Source: Phycisphaerales bacterium AB-hyl4
Lineage (GTDB): Bacteria; Planctomycetota; Phycisphaerae; Phycisphaerales; Phycisphaeraceae
Direction: 5' to 3'
DNA length: 64,000 nucleotides
NCBI GenBank assembly: GCA_041821185.1
Contig: JBGUBD010000002.1
Location: 186,001 to 250,000, forward strand
A program made the position numbers and the translations under genes. Under the pieces are notes generated by a model. The model was given only the letters and a program-made list of their open reading frames with translations. It was not told where the DNA came from and did no database searches. Positions 49,421-57,691 of this stretch are shown here, in pieces. Positions within the stretch are counted from its first letter, which is position 1; every line of letters starts with the position of its first letter.

Positions 49421-51123
49421 GAGCCACCTCCGACCGTGATGCGGACATGCTTGAACTCGGCATGGCTGGTTTGCCAACCGAGCAACTCGACGGCACGGCT
49501 TTCGTTGCTGGCGTCGACGCGGTGGTATTGATACGTGCCGCGATTAACGCCGTTGACGTCGATATTGATGCTGCGATGAGCCGGCAGCACAGCCAGTCGT
49601 ACATCGAGAAAGCCCGGCGGCTGATCGGGCAGGCTCAGCAGGGTGACAGTGTTGGCGAACGCGTCGCGCGAGATCAGGTCGAGCGTCTGTCGGCCGTCGC
49701 TCTGCCGATGCACATACACCCCGACGGGACCCACGCGACCGTTGCGGCGGTCGGCGTACAGGCGCATCAACGCAGCGCCGCCGTCGGCGCTGGTATGGCG
49801 CAACTGAAGGCGAACGACGGTCGGCTCGGTGAAGTCATGATTCGGCCAGGTGCGCAGCGTCTGCTGCGCCTGCCACGTGCCGGCATTGGGGTCGAGGTTG
49901 TTGGTCGCGAAGCTGCTCGTGCCGACGGACCAGTCGGGTTCGCCGTCGGCGTTGACATCGAGCGCGGTGGGGTCGTGGCGGAAGTCGGCTTCCCAATAGG
50001 CGGTGAACACGCCGGGGCGGTTGGGCAGATGCACCGCGGTGTTGAATCGCGGGTGTTGTTCGCCGGTGGCTCGAACGCTGACGTGCACGCGAGTGAGGTG
50101 GTGGCGTGTCAGCGACTGGCTCGGGCCGACGGTGTAGGGGATGGCGTAGAGGGCGTGGATGAGGGCGCGATTGTTTTCGACGCTTTCCCAGGCATGCTGG
50201 CCGTTGGTGGTGCGCAGTCGGCCGCCGGTCGGTAAGGCGTTGATGTCGTATTCGACGAAGGCGGAAGTTCCGCCGGCGTTGGAAGAGCGGATGATGAGGT
50301 TGACCGGCTGGCCGGGCATGAGCATGGGCGCGTCTGAAAACGGTGCGTCGCGCCAGCTCAGCGAGGTTCCGAGCAGGCCGGCGGATTGCGTGTAATGAGC
50401 CAGCACGGTTTCGGACGGTCGATGATCAAGCTCGGGCACGACGAGGCGAACCCAATGGCTTGGTGGCAGCAGCAGTGGCCGCGACGCGACGTAGGCCGCG
50501 TAGGTTGGCTGCCAATAGAGCACGTTGTCGGGGTCGGCGGTGGGGATGTCGGGTCGAATGATCTGGCCGAGCCAACTGCTGCTGGTGATGCTGGATGTTT
50601 CGCGATCACTCGATGACGATGGCCGGGGATGGCTGGAAACGAGCGTCTGGATACCTTCGACCGCGTGGCCGGCGTGTGTTCGGGTGTAGCCTTGCTGTTC
50701 GTAGCTGAGCTCGAACGTGTCGATGCTCGGCAGCAGGTCGACGGGGTCATGATCATCAAGCTGCCATGTCAGCGGCTCGCCCGGCTCGCCGGACCAGGCG
50801 TAGCGCATGCGCTGCGGCGAGCCGTCGCCCGTGCGGTCGGCGACGGTGAAGGTGATCGCGTGCGGCGAACGCTCGCTGACGTAGAGTGCGTGTTGCAGGT
50901 CGGTGCTCAATTGCTCAAGCGCCCGGCCGACGTCGTGACTGGCCAGCGCCGGGCTGTCTGCGTTCGGCAGTGCCCGACTGGCGAGCACCATGGCCGAGCC
51001 TAACGCGAGCATCACCACCGCGCTGAGCGCGATGGCGACCGAGAGCTCCACCAGCGAGAAGCCGGCTGAGCGGTTGGCTCGCCCGCGGCTGCGGTTCGGG
51101 ATGGTGCGTTGCGGATGGCTCAT
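49417..51123 (-). CDS. Large minor pseudopilin, GspJ-like, with lectin-like C-terminal domain
   Basis: The 568-residue product begins with AGFSLVELSVAIALSAVVML, a prepilin signal with cleavage after Gly. The first 200 residues resemble GspJ. The remaining 350 residues are beta-rich with repeated hydrophobic strands (PGVFTAYWEADFRHDP, TVVRLQLRHTSADGG, GFLDVRLAVLPAHRSINIDV) and look like a LamG/concanavalin-type fold. Normal GspJ proteins are about 200 residues. It is flanked by ATGA overlaps on both sides. Confidence 0.8.
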   Translation of the reverse strand: MSHPQRTIPNRSRGRANRSAGFSLVELSVAIALSAVVMLALGSAMVLASRALPNADSPALASHDVGRALEQLSTDLQHALYVSERSPHAITFTVADRTGDGSPQRMRYAWSGEPGEPLTWQLDDHDPVDLLPSIDTFELSYEQQGYTRTHAGHAVEGIQTLVSSHPRPSSSSDRETSSITSSSWLGQIIRPDIPTADPDNVLYWQPTYAAYVASRPLLLPPSHWVRLVVPELDHRPSETVLAHYTQSAGLLGTSLSWRDAPFSDAPMLMPGQPVNLIIRSSNAGGTSAFVEYDINALPTGGRLRTTNGQHAWESVENNRALIHALYAIPYTVGPSQSLTRHHLTRVHVSVRATGEQHPRFNTAVHLPNRPGVFTAYWEADFRHDPTALDVNADGEPDWSVGTSSFATNNLDPNAGTWQAQQTLRTWPNHDFTEPTVVRLQLRHTSADGGAALMRLYADRRNGRVGPVGVYVHRQSDGRQTLDLISRDAFANTVTLLSLPDQPPGFLDVRLAVLPAHRSINIDVNGVNRGTYQYHRVDASNESRAVELLGWQTSHAEFKHVRITVGGGS

Positions 51124-51593
51124 GGTTCGATATGCGCGGCCCCGGAGACAGGGTGGACGGTGATGGTGCGGAGGGTCGGGCCGTTGCGGAGGGTGATCGT
51201 GCCGCCGTGTGCGGGTTGGCCGTGGCCGTCGAAGCGAAGCTCGGGCGTGCCGTCGAAGTCGACTGCGACAAGCTCGGCATAGAAGGGGTTGCTGTTCAGC
51301 CGGGTGGTCGGGGTGGTGTCGTGCTCGCCGGGCGTGTCGGGCATGAACATGCGGTGGTGAGCGAGGTCGAACTGGATGCGATAGTCGCTGCTGGTCTGCC
51401 GCGCGATGGCCCGGCCGCGCATCAGCTCGGTGGTGACTTGCCGGGCGGCGGCGTCGGCTCGGTACCGGTTCAGGTTTGCGGTGTAGCGTGGCGCGGCGAT
51501 GGAGGCGACGACGGCGATAATGGCCGTCACCATGATCAGCTCAATGAGCGTAAAGCCGGCATCCCGGCGGTTATGACAATACCTGTGCGGCAT
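51120..51593 (-). CDS. Minor pseudopilin, GspH/FimT-like
   Basis: The 157-residue product has the N-terminus DAGFTLIELIMVTAIIAVVA, the classical prepilin motif, then AAPRYTANLNRYRADAAARQ and a GspH-type beta head with LRFDGHGQP near the C-terminus. GGGAGGGG lies seven bases before ATG 51593, and the longer frame is rejected. It is the first gene of the four-gene pseudopilin operon, whose transcript would start in the divergent spacer at 51594-51891. Confidence 0.88.
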   Translation of the reverse strand: MPHRYCHNRRDAGFTLIELIMVTAIIAVVASIAAPRYTANLNRYRADAAARQVTTELMRGRAIARQTSSDYRIQFDLAHHRMFMPDTPGEHDTTPTTRLNSNPFYAELVAVDFDGTPELRFDGHGQPAHGGTITLRNGPTLRTITVHPVSGAAHIEP

Positions 51594-51810
51594 TTGCGCA
51601 CCCCTCCCGATCGCTGTAAGTGCTGTATGTAGATATCGGTCAGGCCGAGTCGCGACTTCATGCCGGTTGTGATGGTGGCCTCCATCCGGCCCAAAGGCAG
51701 CAGTCGAACTCGCGTCGGCGGTGGGTGTTGGGTGTCGTGGTCGGCCACCGCCGCTTGCCATGGAGCGGTCGAGGGGTTACTTTTATGCCAGTTGGGGGGA
51801 CGATGCGGAT

Positions 51811-51830
51811 TGCACGGCCATTGCCGTGCA
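51811..51830. promoter_or_regulatory. Hairpin in leader of PEP-CTERM gene
   Basis: TGCACGGC-CATT-GCCGTGCA is a perfect eight-pair stem with a four-base loop, 61 bases before the PEP-CTERM start at 51892, in the divergent spacer. There is no T run. It could act as an operator or an mRNA leader structure. Confidence 0.4.
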
Positions 51831-51891
51831 CGCCGTGGCGGATATCAGCTTCAGGCAGCATCCAGCCTGGCATTTATTGGGAGTTAGCAGC

Positions 51892-52563
51892 ATGTCGATT
51901 GCGAAACGTTGGAGGGGCAGTGTGGTTGCGCTCGCGATGACCGGGGCTACACTCGGCGGTGCGACATTCAGCGGACAGGAAGCGGAAGCCGCAACGTATT
52001 TCCAGACGGCGGAACCGGTTGAGACGCAGATGACCGGTGTTACGTCAAGGGGACGCGCCGTTCATATCACACCCAACGAAACCTTCACTGTTTTCTCGAT
52101 AGACGTTTGGGCGCGATTGAACGATCATATAACGACGCATTTCGAGATATTCAGGCACCCGGAGGGCGCTCAAAGCAACACTTGGCCGGGTGAACTGGAT
52201 GCGGCAACCTATCAAACTCATGCTCCAACATTTGATACCGAAAATGCAGGGTCATCTAATCCCGATCAGTATGATTGGATCAGCTTTGCGTTCAATTACA
52301 CCTTTGAAGCAGGAATGGGCTACGTACTTTATTGGCATGCAGACGGTGCCACATTGCCGTCTGAAGCATTGCAGGAAACCAGCCAACTCGACCAAGGAAA
52401 TGACCCGTTGGTGACGGTCGATTTTGGCATCTCGGGCGCTCCACCTGTCCCGGGCAGTTGGAATTTTTACACCCCTGTTTTTCGTTTGGCGATCCCAGAG
52501 CCTACGGTTGCATCGCTGATGGTGTTCGGAGGCATGGCGGCACTACTTCGTCGACGTCGTTGA
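51892..52563 (+). CDS. PEP-CTERM sorting domain protein
   Basis: The 223-residue product has a signal peptide (VVALAMTGATLGGATFSGQEAEA), a beta-rich exported domain of about 170 residues, and a C-terminal sorting signal: IPEPTVASLMVFGGMAAL followed by RRRR. PEP-CTERM proteins are processed by exosortase and displayed on or outside the outer membrane, but no exosortase is in the window. GGGAG precedes the ATG. It has lower GC than its neighbours and its own terminator. Confidence 0.9.
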   Translation: MSIAKRWRGSVVALAMTGATLGGATFSGQEAEAATYFQTAEPVETQMTGVTSRGRAVHITPNETFTVFSIDVWARLNDHITTHFEIFRHPEGAQSNTWPGELDAATYQTHAPTFDTENAGSSNPDQYDWISFAFNYTFEAGMGYVLYWHADGATLPSEALQETSQLDQGNDPLVTVDFGISGAPPVPGSWNFYTPVFRLAIPEPTVASLMVFGGMAALLRRRR

Positions 52564-52600
52564 TTGCCAAGAAGGCAATCCTTTCGTTGTCCGAAAATCA

Positions 52601-52635
52601 CAACAGCCCACGCATGAAAGATGCGTGGGCTGTTG
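52601..52635. terminator. Bidirectional terminator between PEP-CTERM and pilin genes
   Basis: A perfect 15-pair stem (CAACAGCCCACGCAT / ATGCGTGGGCTGTTG) with a GAAAG loop lies between two convergent genes. A short T-rich tail (TTCTATT) follows on the plus strand and A-rich sequence precedes it. It can serve both directions. Confidence 0.85.
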
Positions 52636-52662
52636 TTCTATTGCCAGGATGATTTCGCCTGA

Positions 52663-53145
52663 TTAGTAGTCGCGGTATAACTTGTTGCTGCTGTCTCTTT
52701 CACTTCCAAGTGTGTTGGCGTACAGGGTACCCGTATCTTCGTCGTAGACCCACCCTGCTCCGGCACTGCCAGGATCATCGGTAAACCCATTCTCTCCCTG
52801 ATTGGCACCCACCGGCAGGGGCGGCACGGTTCGCAGGTAGGGGCCGAACGGGAAGTCGGCCAAGTCGCCGTCGTCCATCGCGACACCCGCTGCGTTTGTG
52901 CGGTCGGTCAGTTGCTCTTCAATGTTGGCCAGCGACGGGAACGTGCCGTTGTGCTCGGCCGCGTAAAGGTCGATGGCGTTACGCAGCACCGACAGGTTCG
53001 CGGTCAACGCCGAGTCCGCAGCGCCTGAAGCACCTCGGCTCATTCGTGGAATCGCGATCGCGCCGATGATGCCGATGATCACCACAACGATCACCAGTTC
53101 GATGAGACTGAAACCCGCCGGATGCTGACGCTTTCTCGTGTGCAT
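52663..53145 (-). CDS. Type II secretion major pseudopilin-like protein (GspG-like)
   Basis: The 160-residue product has the prepilin N-terminus PAGFSLIELVIVVVIIGIIG, cleaved after Gly, followed by AIPRMSRGASGAADSALTANLSVLRNAIDLYAAEHNG, which matches GspG-type pilins. The C-terminal part, GAGWVYDEDTGTLYANT, has the typical GspG end. GGGAG lies seven bases before ATG 53145. It is transcribed separately from the minor pseudopilin operon, as is usual for a major subunit made in excess. Confidence 0.9.
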   Translation of the reverse strand: MHTRKRQHPAGFSLIELVIVVVIIGIIGAIAIPRMSRGASGAADSALTANLSVLRNAIDLYAAEHNGTFPSLANIEEQLTDRTNAAGVAMDDGDLADFPFGPYLRTVPPLPVGANQGENGFTDDPGSAGAGWVYDEDTGTLYANTLGSERDSSNKLYRDY

Positions 53146-53454
53146 GTGTTTCTCCCACATTTGTACCGGAAGGGCCTACTTAAAATCTGAACCCGGCTCC
53201 GATGTCCGGCTCCGGCGATTGTGATCGTCATTCAGGTCAGGCAACTTTACTTCCGCAGGGGAATTTCACGCCCCCAAAACCATTTCATCACATTACAAAC
53301 GGATTTGCCGACGTGACATGGGCCTCAAACTGCTGCTGACGACCGATAACAGGTCTGGTGGATCACGATCGCCGCGCGAATAAAAAACGACGGCTCCGGG
53401 CGCTGCCCGAAGCCGTCGAAACACAAATCGAAGCCTGGCAAACGCACAGGCCGA
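53146..53454. other. Gene-free 309-base spacer
   Basis: It holds the leader of the GspG-like gene and, near 53381-53418, the terminator of the gene that starts at 54006. No coding frame of note is visible in between. Confidence 0.5.
53381..53418 (-). terminator. Rho-independent terminator after the GspB/PilP-like gene
   Basis: On the minus strand CGACGGCT and AGCCGTCG (eight pairs) enclose a further CGGGC/GCCCG stem and are followed by TTTTTTA (53387-53381). It lies about 37 bases after the stop at 53455. Confidence 0.85.
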
Positions 53455-54006
53455 TTACGGGTCGAGTTTCAATTCCACCTGTCCGCCGGGGCCATGGAAC
53501 GTCGCGCTGTGGCGTTGCACATCAATCAGCAGGAAGCCGTTGACACGTTGGCCGACCCGCAACGCCTGGCCGTTGACCACCACGACGCCTCGATCGCCCG
53601 GGGTCATCACAGCCATCAGCCGATGCTCCTGGCGAAACCGCCGAGCATCCGCATCACCCTTTGGCTCAACCTCACGCGCCGGCGTGATGTCGCTCATCCA
53701 CGATTCACTCGGCGCGAAGGCATCCCGGCCAGGCTCGGCCGAGAGATCATGCTGCTGCGAGGCCTCACTCAAGCGTTGCGCGAGGCTCGCCTTCGGCTCG
53801 GCCCGTGCCTCGTCCAGCGCTTCGCGTGCCAGGTCAACCGCATCGCTCCGCATGGACTCAGCGCCAGCCCGCTCCACCGCTGCCGTAGCGCCCGCCGACG
53901 CGGCCTGTGGCCCGGTCGACGATGTGTCCAGCACCAGCCGGTCAACGCCCAGCGCCAACAGCCCCGTGCCAAGCACGGCCGCGAGAATTTTCTGTTGCTT
54001 GTTCAT
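53455..54006 (-). CDS. Possible secretion-system periplasmic protein (GspB/PilP-like C-terminus)
   Basis: The 183-residue product has one N-terminal membrane helix (KILAAVLGTGLLALGVDRLVL), an Ala/Glu-rich linker (residues 30-120) and a short C-terminal beta domain (VVVNGQALRVGQRVNGFLLI and SATFHGPGGQVEL). The end resembles the PDZ-less homology region of GspB, GspC or PilP. The position next to the GspG-like pilin supports a role in the secretion machine. The likeness is weak, and a different start (ATG 54012) is possible. Confidence 0.55.
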   Translation of the reverse strand: MNKQQKILAAVLGTGLLALGVDRLVLDTSSTGPQAASAGATAAVERAGAESMRSDAVDLAREALDEARAEPKASLAQRLSEASQQHDLSAEPGRDAFAPSESWMSDITPAREVEPKGDADARRFRQEHRLMAVMTPGDRGVVVVNGQALRVGQRVNGFLLIDVQRHSATFHGPGGQVELKLDP

Positions 54007-54128
54007 CTGCATGGCAAGCCCAAACAAACAATACATTGTCGACGCAGGCAACTCGGCAAACCACATTTTCCGTTCGCCGCGCGCAACTGTGCCGATTACA
54101 CCGACCGCGATTATGGTGCCGGTCGTGC

Positions 54129-55457
54129 TTACGCCCGCGGCCCGGTGTCGTCCCGCGGGGCGGGGATATGCTTGCCTTGCGGATCAGTCGGCGGCGAGCC
54201 GGTACGCTCGGCAAGCGCACGCTGCAATGTCGCGCTCGTCGCGTGTTCCAACTGCTCCGCCGCGACGTGCAGGTGATCGCTGGGTGTGCCGGTGTAACGA
54301 TCGAGGTAGGTTTCCCAAAGGCGATGCGTGCGTACGAGATCGCGGGCAAACGATCGGCCAGCGTCGGTCAGTGCATACCCCTCCGCCGTGCGCGTCACCC
54401 GGCCGCTGCGATGCAGCCGATGCCGGAGCAGCCGACGTCGCATCGGCCCCAGGTCAAGCGTCGCGCCAAGCTGGTCGGCTCGCACCACGGCAGGCTGTTG
54501 GCCCTGCTCTTCGAGGCGGTAGAGCATCGCGAGCATGTCTTCCTGCGCGATCCGCAAGCCGAGCCCCAGTTGCGTGATCGCCCGGCTAAGCAGGCCGTAA
54601 CGCGGTCCGAACAACATCGCCAGCACGAACAACCCGCCCGCTGCGACAACCATCATGCCCGCAGTTCGCGTGTCTTCAAACCCGATCAGCGGCGGCAGGG
54701 TGATCGCACCAACATGCCCGAGCACACTGCTGAGCACCGCGACGATCGCGGCGATGCCGATCATCACCGACAGCCGATCGCTGAGCAGGTGGCCGATCGC
54801 GCCGGGCACGATGAGCATCGCGATCACGAGGATCGAGCCCACACTCTCAAACGCCGACACCACCGTCGCCGCGACAAGTCCCATCAACAGATAGTGCATC
54901 GCGCTGGCGTTGATGCCCAGCGTTGTGGCGAGTTGCGGATCGAACGCGCTGATCTTCATTTCTTTGTAAAGCAGCCCGAGGACGAGCACGTTGACCAGCA
55001 GCATGCCGCCGGTGACCAGCGCTGCCGTGGGAATGTTCGCACCGGCAATGGCCGCGGTGCGAAGCGGCGCAAGCTCGATCTCGCCATACAACACGCAGTC
55101 CGCGTCGAGGTCGACATGGTCCGCCGCCATGCGGATGAGGATCAGCCCCAGTGCGAACAACGCGGTGAACACCACGCCCAGCGCCGCCTGCGCTTCGACC
55201 TTGCCGAAGCGTTCCACCCATCCGCTGAGCAGGGCGGTCAACATGCCCACCGCCGCAGCACCGATAAACATCGGCCAACTCGCTCGCGACGCCGTGACGA
55301 GAAACGCAATCGCCAGGCCCGGCAGCACCGCGTGCGAAATCGCATCACCCATCAAACTCATCCGCCGCAATACGAGATAACACCCCGGCAACGCACAGGC
55401 CAGCGCCGCCAGTGCGCCGATGATCACGATCCAAGTGTCAAAGTGTGTCCAGCCCAT
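54129..55457 (-). CDS. Metal ABC transporter permease with C-terminal DtxR-like domain (second permease)
   Basis: The 442-residue product has an ABC-3 family permease of about eight helices (residues 1-290: SHAVLPGLAIAFLV, GSILVIAMLIVPGAIGHLLSDRL). It is followed by a DtxR-type module (300-433): a winged-helix-like segment (RTAEGYALTDAGRSFARDLV), the dimerisation motif HRLWETYL (378-385), HVAAEQLEHA (397-406) and SPPTDPQGKHIP, the very same tail motif as in DtxR/MntR. It is the last gene of the operon, 27 bases after the first permease. The module may sense metal on the transporter. Confidence 0.88.
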   Translation of the reverse strand: MGWTHFDTWIVIIGALAALACALPGCYLVLRRMSLMGDAISHAVLPGLAIAFLVTASRASWPMFIGAAAVGMLTALLSGWVERFGKVEAQAALGVVFTALFALGLILIRMAADHVDLDADCVLYGEIELAPLRTAAIAGANIPTAALVTGGMLLVNVLVLGLLYKEMKISAFDPQLATTLGINASAMHYLLMGLVAATVVSAFESVGSILVIAMLIVPGAIGHLLSDRLSVMIGIAAIVAVLSSVLGHVGAITLPPLIGFEDTRTAGMMVVAAGGLFVLAMLFGPRYGLLSRAITQLGLGLRIAQEDMLAMLYRLEEQGQQPAVVRADQLGATLDLGPMRRRLLRHRLHRSGRVTRTAEGYALTDAGRSFARDLVRTHRLWETYLDRYTGTPSDHLHVAAEQLEHATSATLQRALAERTGSPPTDPQGKHIPAPRDDTGPRA

Positions 55458-55484
55458 GTTCGTCGTTTCGTGCGTGTCGTTGAT

Positions 55485-56795
55485 TTAATGCGGGCTCGCC
55501 GGCACCGTCGCAGCGCCGGCCCGCGTTTGCAGCGTGCGTTCCAGTTGCTCGACCATCGCTTCGCCGATCACGTGCTCGATGCGGTCGGCGTCGCGGTCGA
55601 CGTGGCTCGGCGCGATGTCGGCGTGCTCGATCAGGTATAGCTCCCACAGCCGATGATTGCGCACCACCTGCCGCGCCTGTCGCAAGCCGGCATCGGTCAG
55701 CCGCCAGCGGTCGTCGTGTGTCGGCGCCAGCCAACCTTGCCGTTGGCCTCGCTTGAGCAGCGTCGTCAGTTCGCGCGGGCTCCAACTGCGTTGCGGCAGC
55801 AGCGCCTCGGCTGTGAACGGCTCATCGCCTGCGGACTCAACATGCTCGAACGCCGCACGCAGCAGATGCTGCAACCCCGTTCGCCGCTTTGATCGGACAT
55901 GCCGCATCGCCCGCACCACCACGCCTCGCCGCGTGCCCGCAAGCAGGCTCACCACAAACACCGCCGTCGCCACCAGCACGATGATCGGCCCCGTCGGCAG
56001 CCGCGGCACCAGCCCGCTGAGTGTCGCCCCCAGATAGCCGCTCACCATCCCGATCGCCCCGGCTGTCAGCGTCATTCGCAGCAGGTGGTCCGTCCAGAAC
56101 CGCGCCGCGGCAGGGGGGATAATCAGCATCGCCACCACCAGTATCAGCCCCACTGCCTGCAACCCGATCACCGTCACCGCCACGATCAGGCTCATCATCA
56201 GCACATCAATCAAACCCACCGGCCAGCCCTGTGCCTTCGCATACTGCTCATCGAAACACACCAGCCCGAACTCTTTGAACAGCATCGCGCACGTCACCGC
56301 GACCACGCCCGCCATGATCAGCATCGTCAGCGCATCCGAGCCGACCATGGTCGCCGCCTTGCCGTAGATGAATCGACTGATGCCCGCCGCATGTGCTTCG
56401 CTCATCTCCTGCACGAGCCCGAGCATCGCCACGCCGATGCCGAAGTAGACGCTGAGAACCAGCCCCAACGCGACGTCATCTTTCAGCCGTGTATATCGCC
56501 GAATCGCCTGCACGCTGAGCATACCCAGCACGCCGAACACCGCAGCGCCGATCAGCAGCCCAGGCAGCGATCGCCCCGTCCCACCGAACACCACCATCAA
56601 CAAGAACGCCCCCGCGATGCCCGGCAGCGTCGCATGGCTCACCGCATCCGACAGCAGCGCCCGCTTGCGCAACACCATGAACGTGCCCACCAACCCCGCT
56701 GCAAGCCCGAGCATGCTCACGCCAAGCACCACCACGCGCGTGTTGTAGTCGCGCAGGCTCAACGTGCGAATAAGATCGTCCCACAACTCAGGCAT
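55485..56795 (-). CDS. Metal ABC transporter permease with C-terminal DtxR-like domain (first permease)
   Basis: The 436-residue product has the ABC-3 permease core (residues 1-290: LLSDAVSHATLPGIAGAFLL and GLILVVAMLIIPPAAARFWTDHLL) and a C-terminal DtxR-like module (310-420) with a winged-helix-like region (DDRWRLTDAGLRQARQVV) and HRLWELYL (381-388) then VDRDADRIEHV (399-409). The tail lacks the HP-TDPHG-type end seen in the second permease. A 26-base palindrome lies just upstream, between the ATPase gene and this gene. Confidence 0.88.
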   Translation of the reverse strand: MPELWDDLIRTLSLRDYNTRVVVLGVSMLGLAAGLVGTFMVLRKRALLSDAVSHATLPGIAGAFLLMVVFGGTGRSLPGLLIGAAVFGVLGMLSVQAIRRYTRLKDDVALGLVLSVYFGIGVAMLGLVQEMSEAHAAGISRFIYGKAATMVGSDALTMLIMAGVVAVTCAMLFKEFGLVCFDEQYAKAQGWPVGLIDVLMMSLIVAVTVIGLQAVGLILVVAMLIIPPAAARFWTDHLLRMTLTAGAIGMVSGYLGATLSGLVPRLPTGPIIVLVATAVFVVSLLAGTRRGVVVRAMRHVRSKRRTGLQHLLRAAFEHVESAGDEPFTAEALLPQRSWSPRELTTLLKRGQRQGWLAPTHDDRWRLTDAGLRQARQVVRNHRLWELYLIEHADIAPSHVDRDADRIEHVIGEAMVEQLERTLQTRAGAATVPASPH

Positions 56796-56814
56796 GACAC
56801 TTCATCCACACAAA

Positions 56815-56840
56815 GGCAGTGCACCTTCAGGTGCACTGCC
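56815..56840. promoter_or_regulatory. Perfect hairpin between transporter ATPase and permease genes
   Basis: GGCAGTGCACCT and AGGTGCACTGCC form a perfect 12-pair stem with only a two-base loop (TC). In the direction of transcription (minus) it is followed by TTTGTGT, a weak T run. It may partly end transcription, or protect the upstream mRNA, so that the binding protein and ATPase are made in excess of the permeases. Confidence 0.6.
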
Positions 56841-56845
56841 CGCCT

Positions 56846-57685
56846 TCATCGCCGCTCATCCTGCCGCGACAACGCCTCCGCCGCTTCACTGAGCAGCGTC
56901 AGCTTTCCGCCATACGTCTTATGCAGGTTCGCCTGCGTAAAAACCTCACGCGTCGGCCCCGCCGCGACGATGCGCATGTTCAACATCACCAACCAGTCGA
57001 AATAATCCGGCACACTTTGAAGATCATGGTGCACCACGATCAACGTCTTGCCCGCTTTCCGCAGGTCGCGCAAAATCCGGATCACCGCCTGCTCCGTCGC
57101 CGCGTCCACACCGGCGAATGGCTCGTCCATGAAATAAAGCTCTGCCTCCTGCACCAGCGCCCGCGCAAGAAACACGCGCTGCTGCTGACCGCCCGAAAGC
57201 TGGCTGATCTGCCGATGGGCAAACTCCGCCATGTCCACCCGCTCCAGCGCCGCCAGCGCCTGCCGCTTATGCTTTCGCCACACCGGCCGCAGCCAGCCGA
57301 TCCGCCCGTATAGTCCCATTGCCACCACTTCCAGTGCGCTCACCGGAAAGTCCCAGTCCACACTCTCGCGCTGCGGCACATACCCCACGCGCTTGCGCTG
57401 CTTCGTGTAAGGCTCGCCGAACACCTGCACCTTCCCCGACGCCACCGGCACGAGCCCGAGCGCACCCTTAATCAACGTACTCTTGCCCGCACCGTTCGGC
57501 CCGACCACGCCCACCAGCCGACCGGCGGGTATTTCCAGATCAATGTCCCACAACACCGGCTTGCGGTGGTACGCCACCGTCAGATCGTGTACCGACAACG
57601 CCGACGCCGCAGCACCCGCCGCATCACCCGCCGAGTATTGGCCGCCGACCGCAGCAGGAGACTTGATGTCCGGTTCAACTCGCAT
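56846..57685 (-). CDS. Metal ABC transporter ATP-binding protein
   Basis: The 279-residue product has Walker A GPNGAGKST (62-70), the Q-loop region GYVPQRESVDWDFPV, the signature LSGGQQQR (163-170), Walker B ELYFMDEPF (182-190) and the H-loop VVHHDL. The VDWDFPVSALEVVAMG segment is typical for Mn/Zn uptake ATPases (TroB, MntB/ZnuC type). A 30-residue Ala-rich N-terminal extension precedes the core. The ATG is six bases after the binding-protein gene. Confidence 0.93.
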   Translation of the reverse strand: MRVEPDIKSPAAVGGQYSAGDAAGAAASALSVHDLTVAYHRKPVLWDIDLEIPAGRLVGVVGPNGAGKSTLIKGALGLVPVASGKVQVFGEPYTKQRKRVGYVPQRESVDWDFPVSALEVVAMGLYGRIGWLRPVWRKHKRQALAALERVDMAEFAHRQISQLSGGQQQRVFLARALVQEAELYFMDEPFAGVDAATEQAVIRILRDLRKAGKTLIVVHHDLQSVPDYFDWLVMLNMRIVAAGPTREVFTQANLHKTYGGKLTLLSEAAEALSRQDERR

Positions 57686-57691
57686 CGTCTG

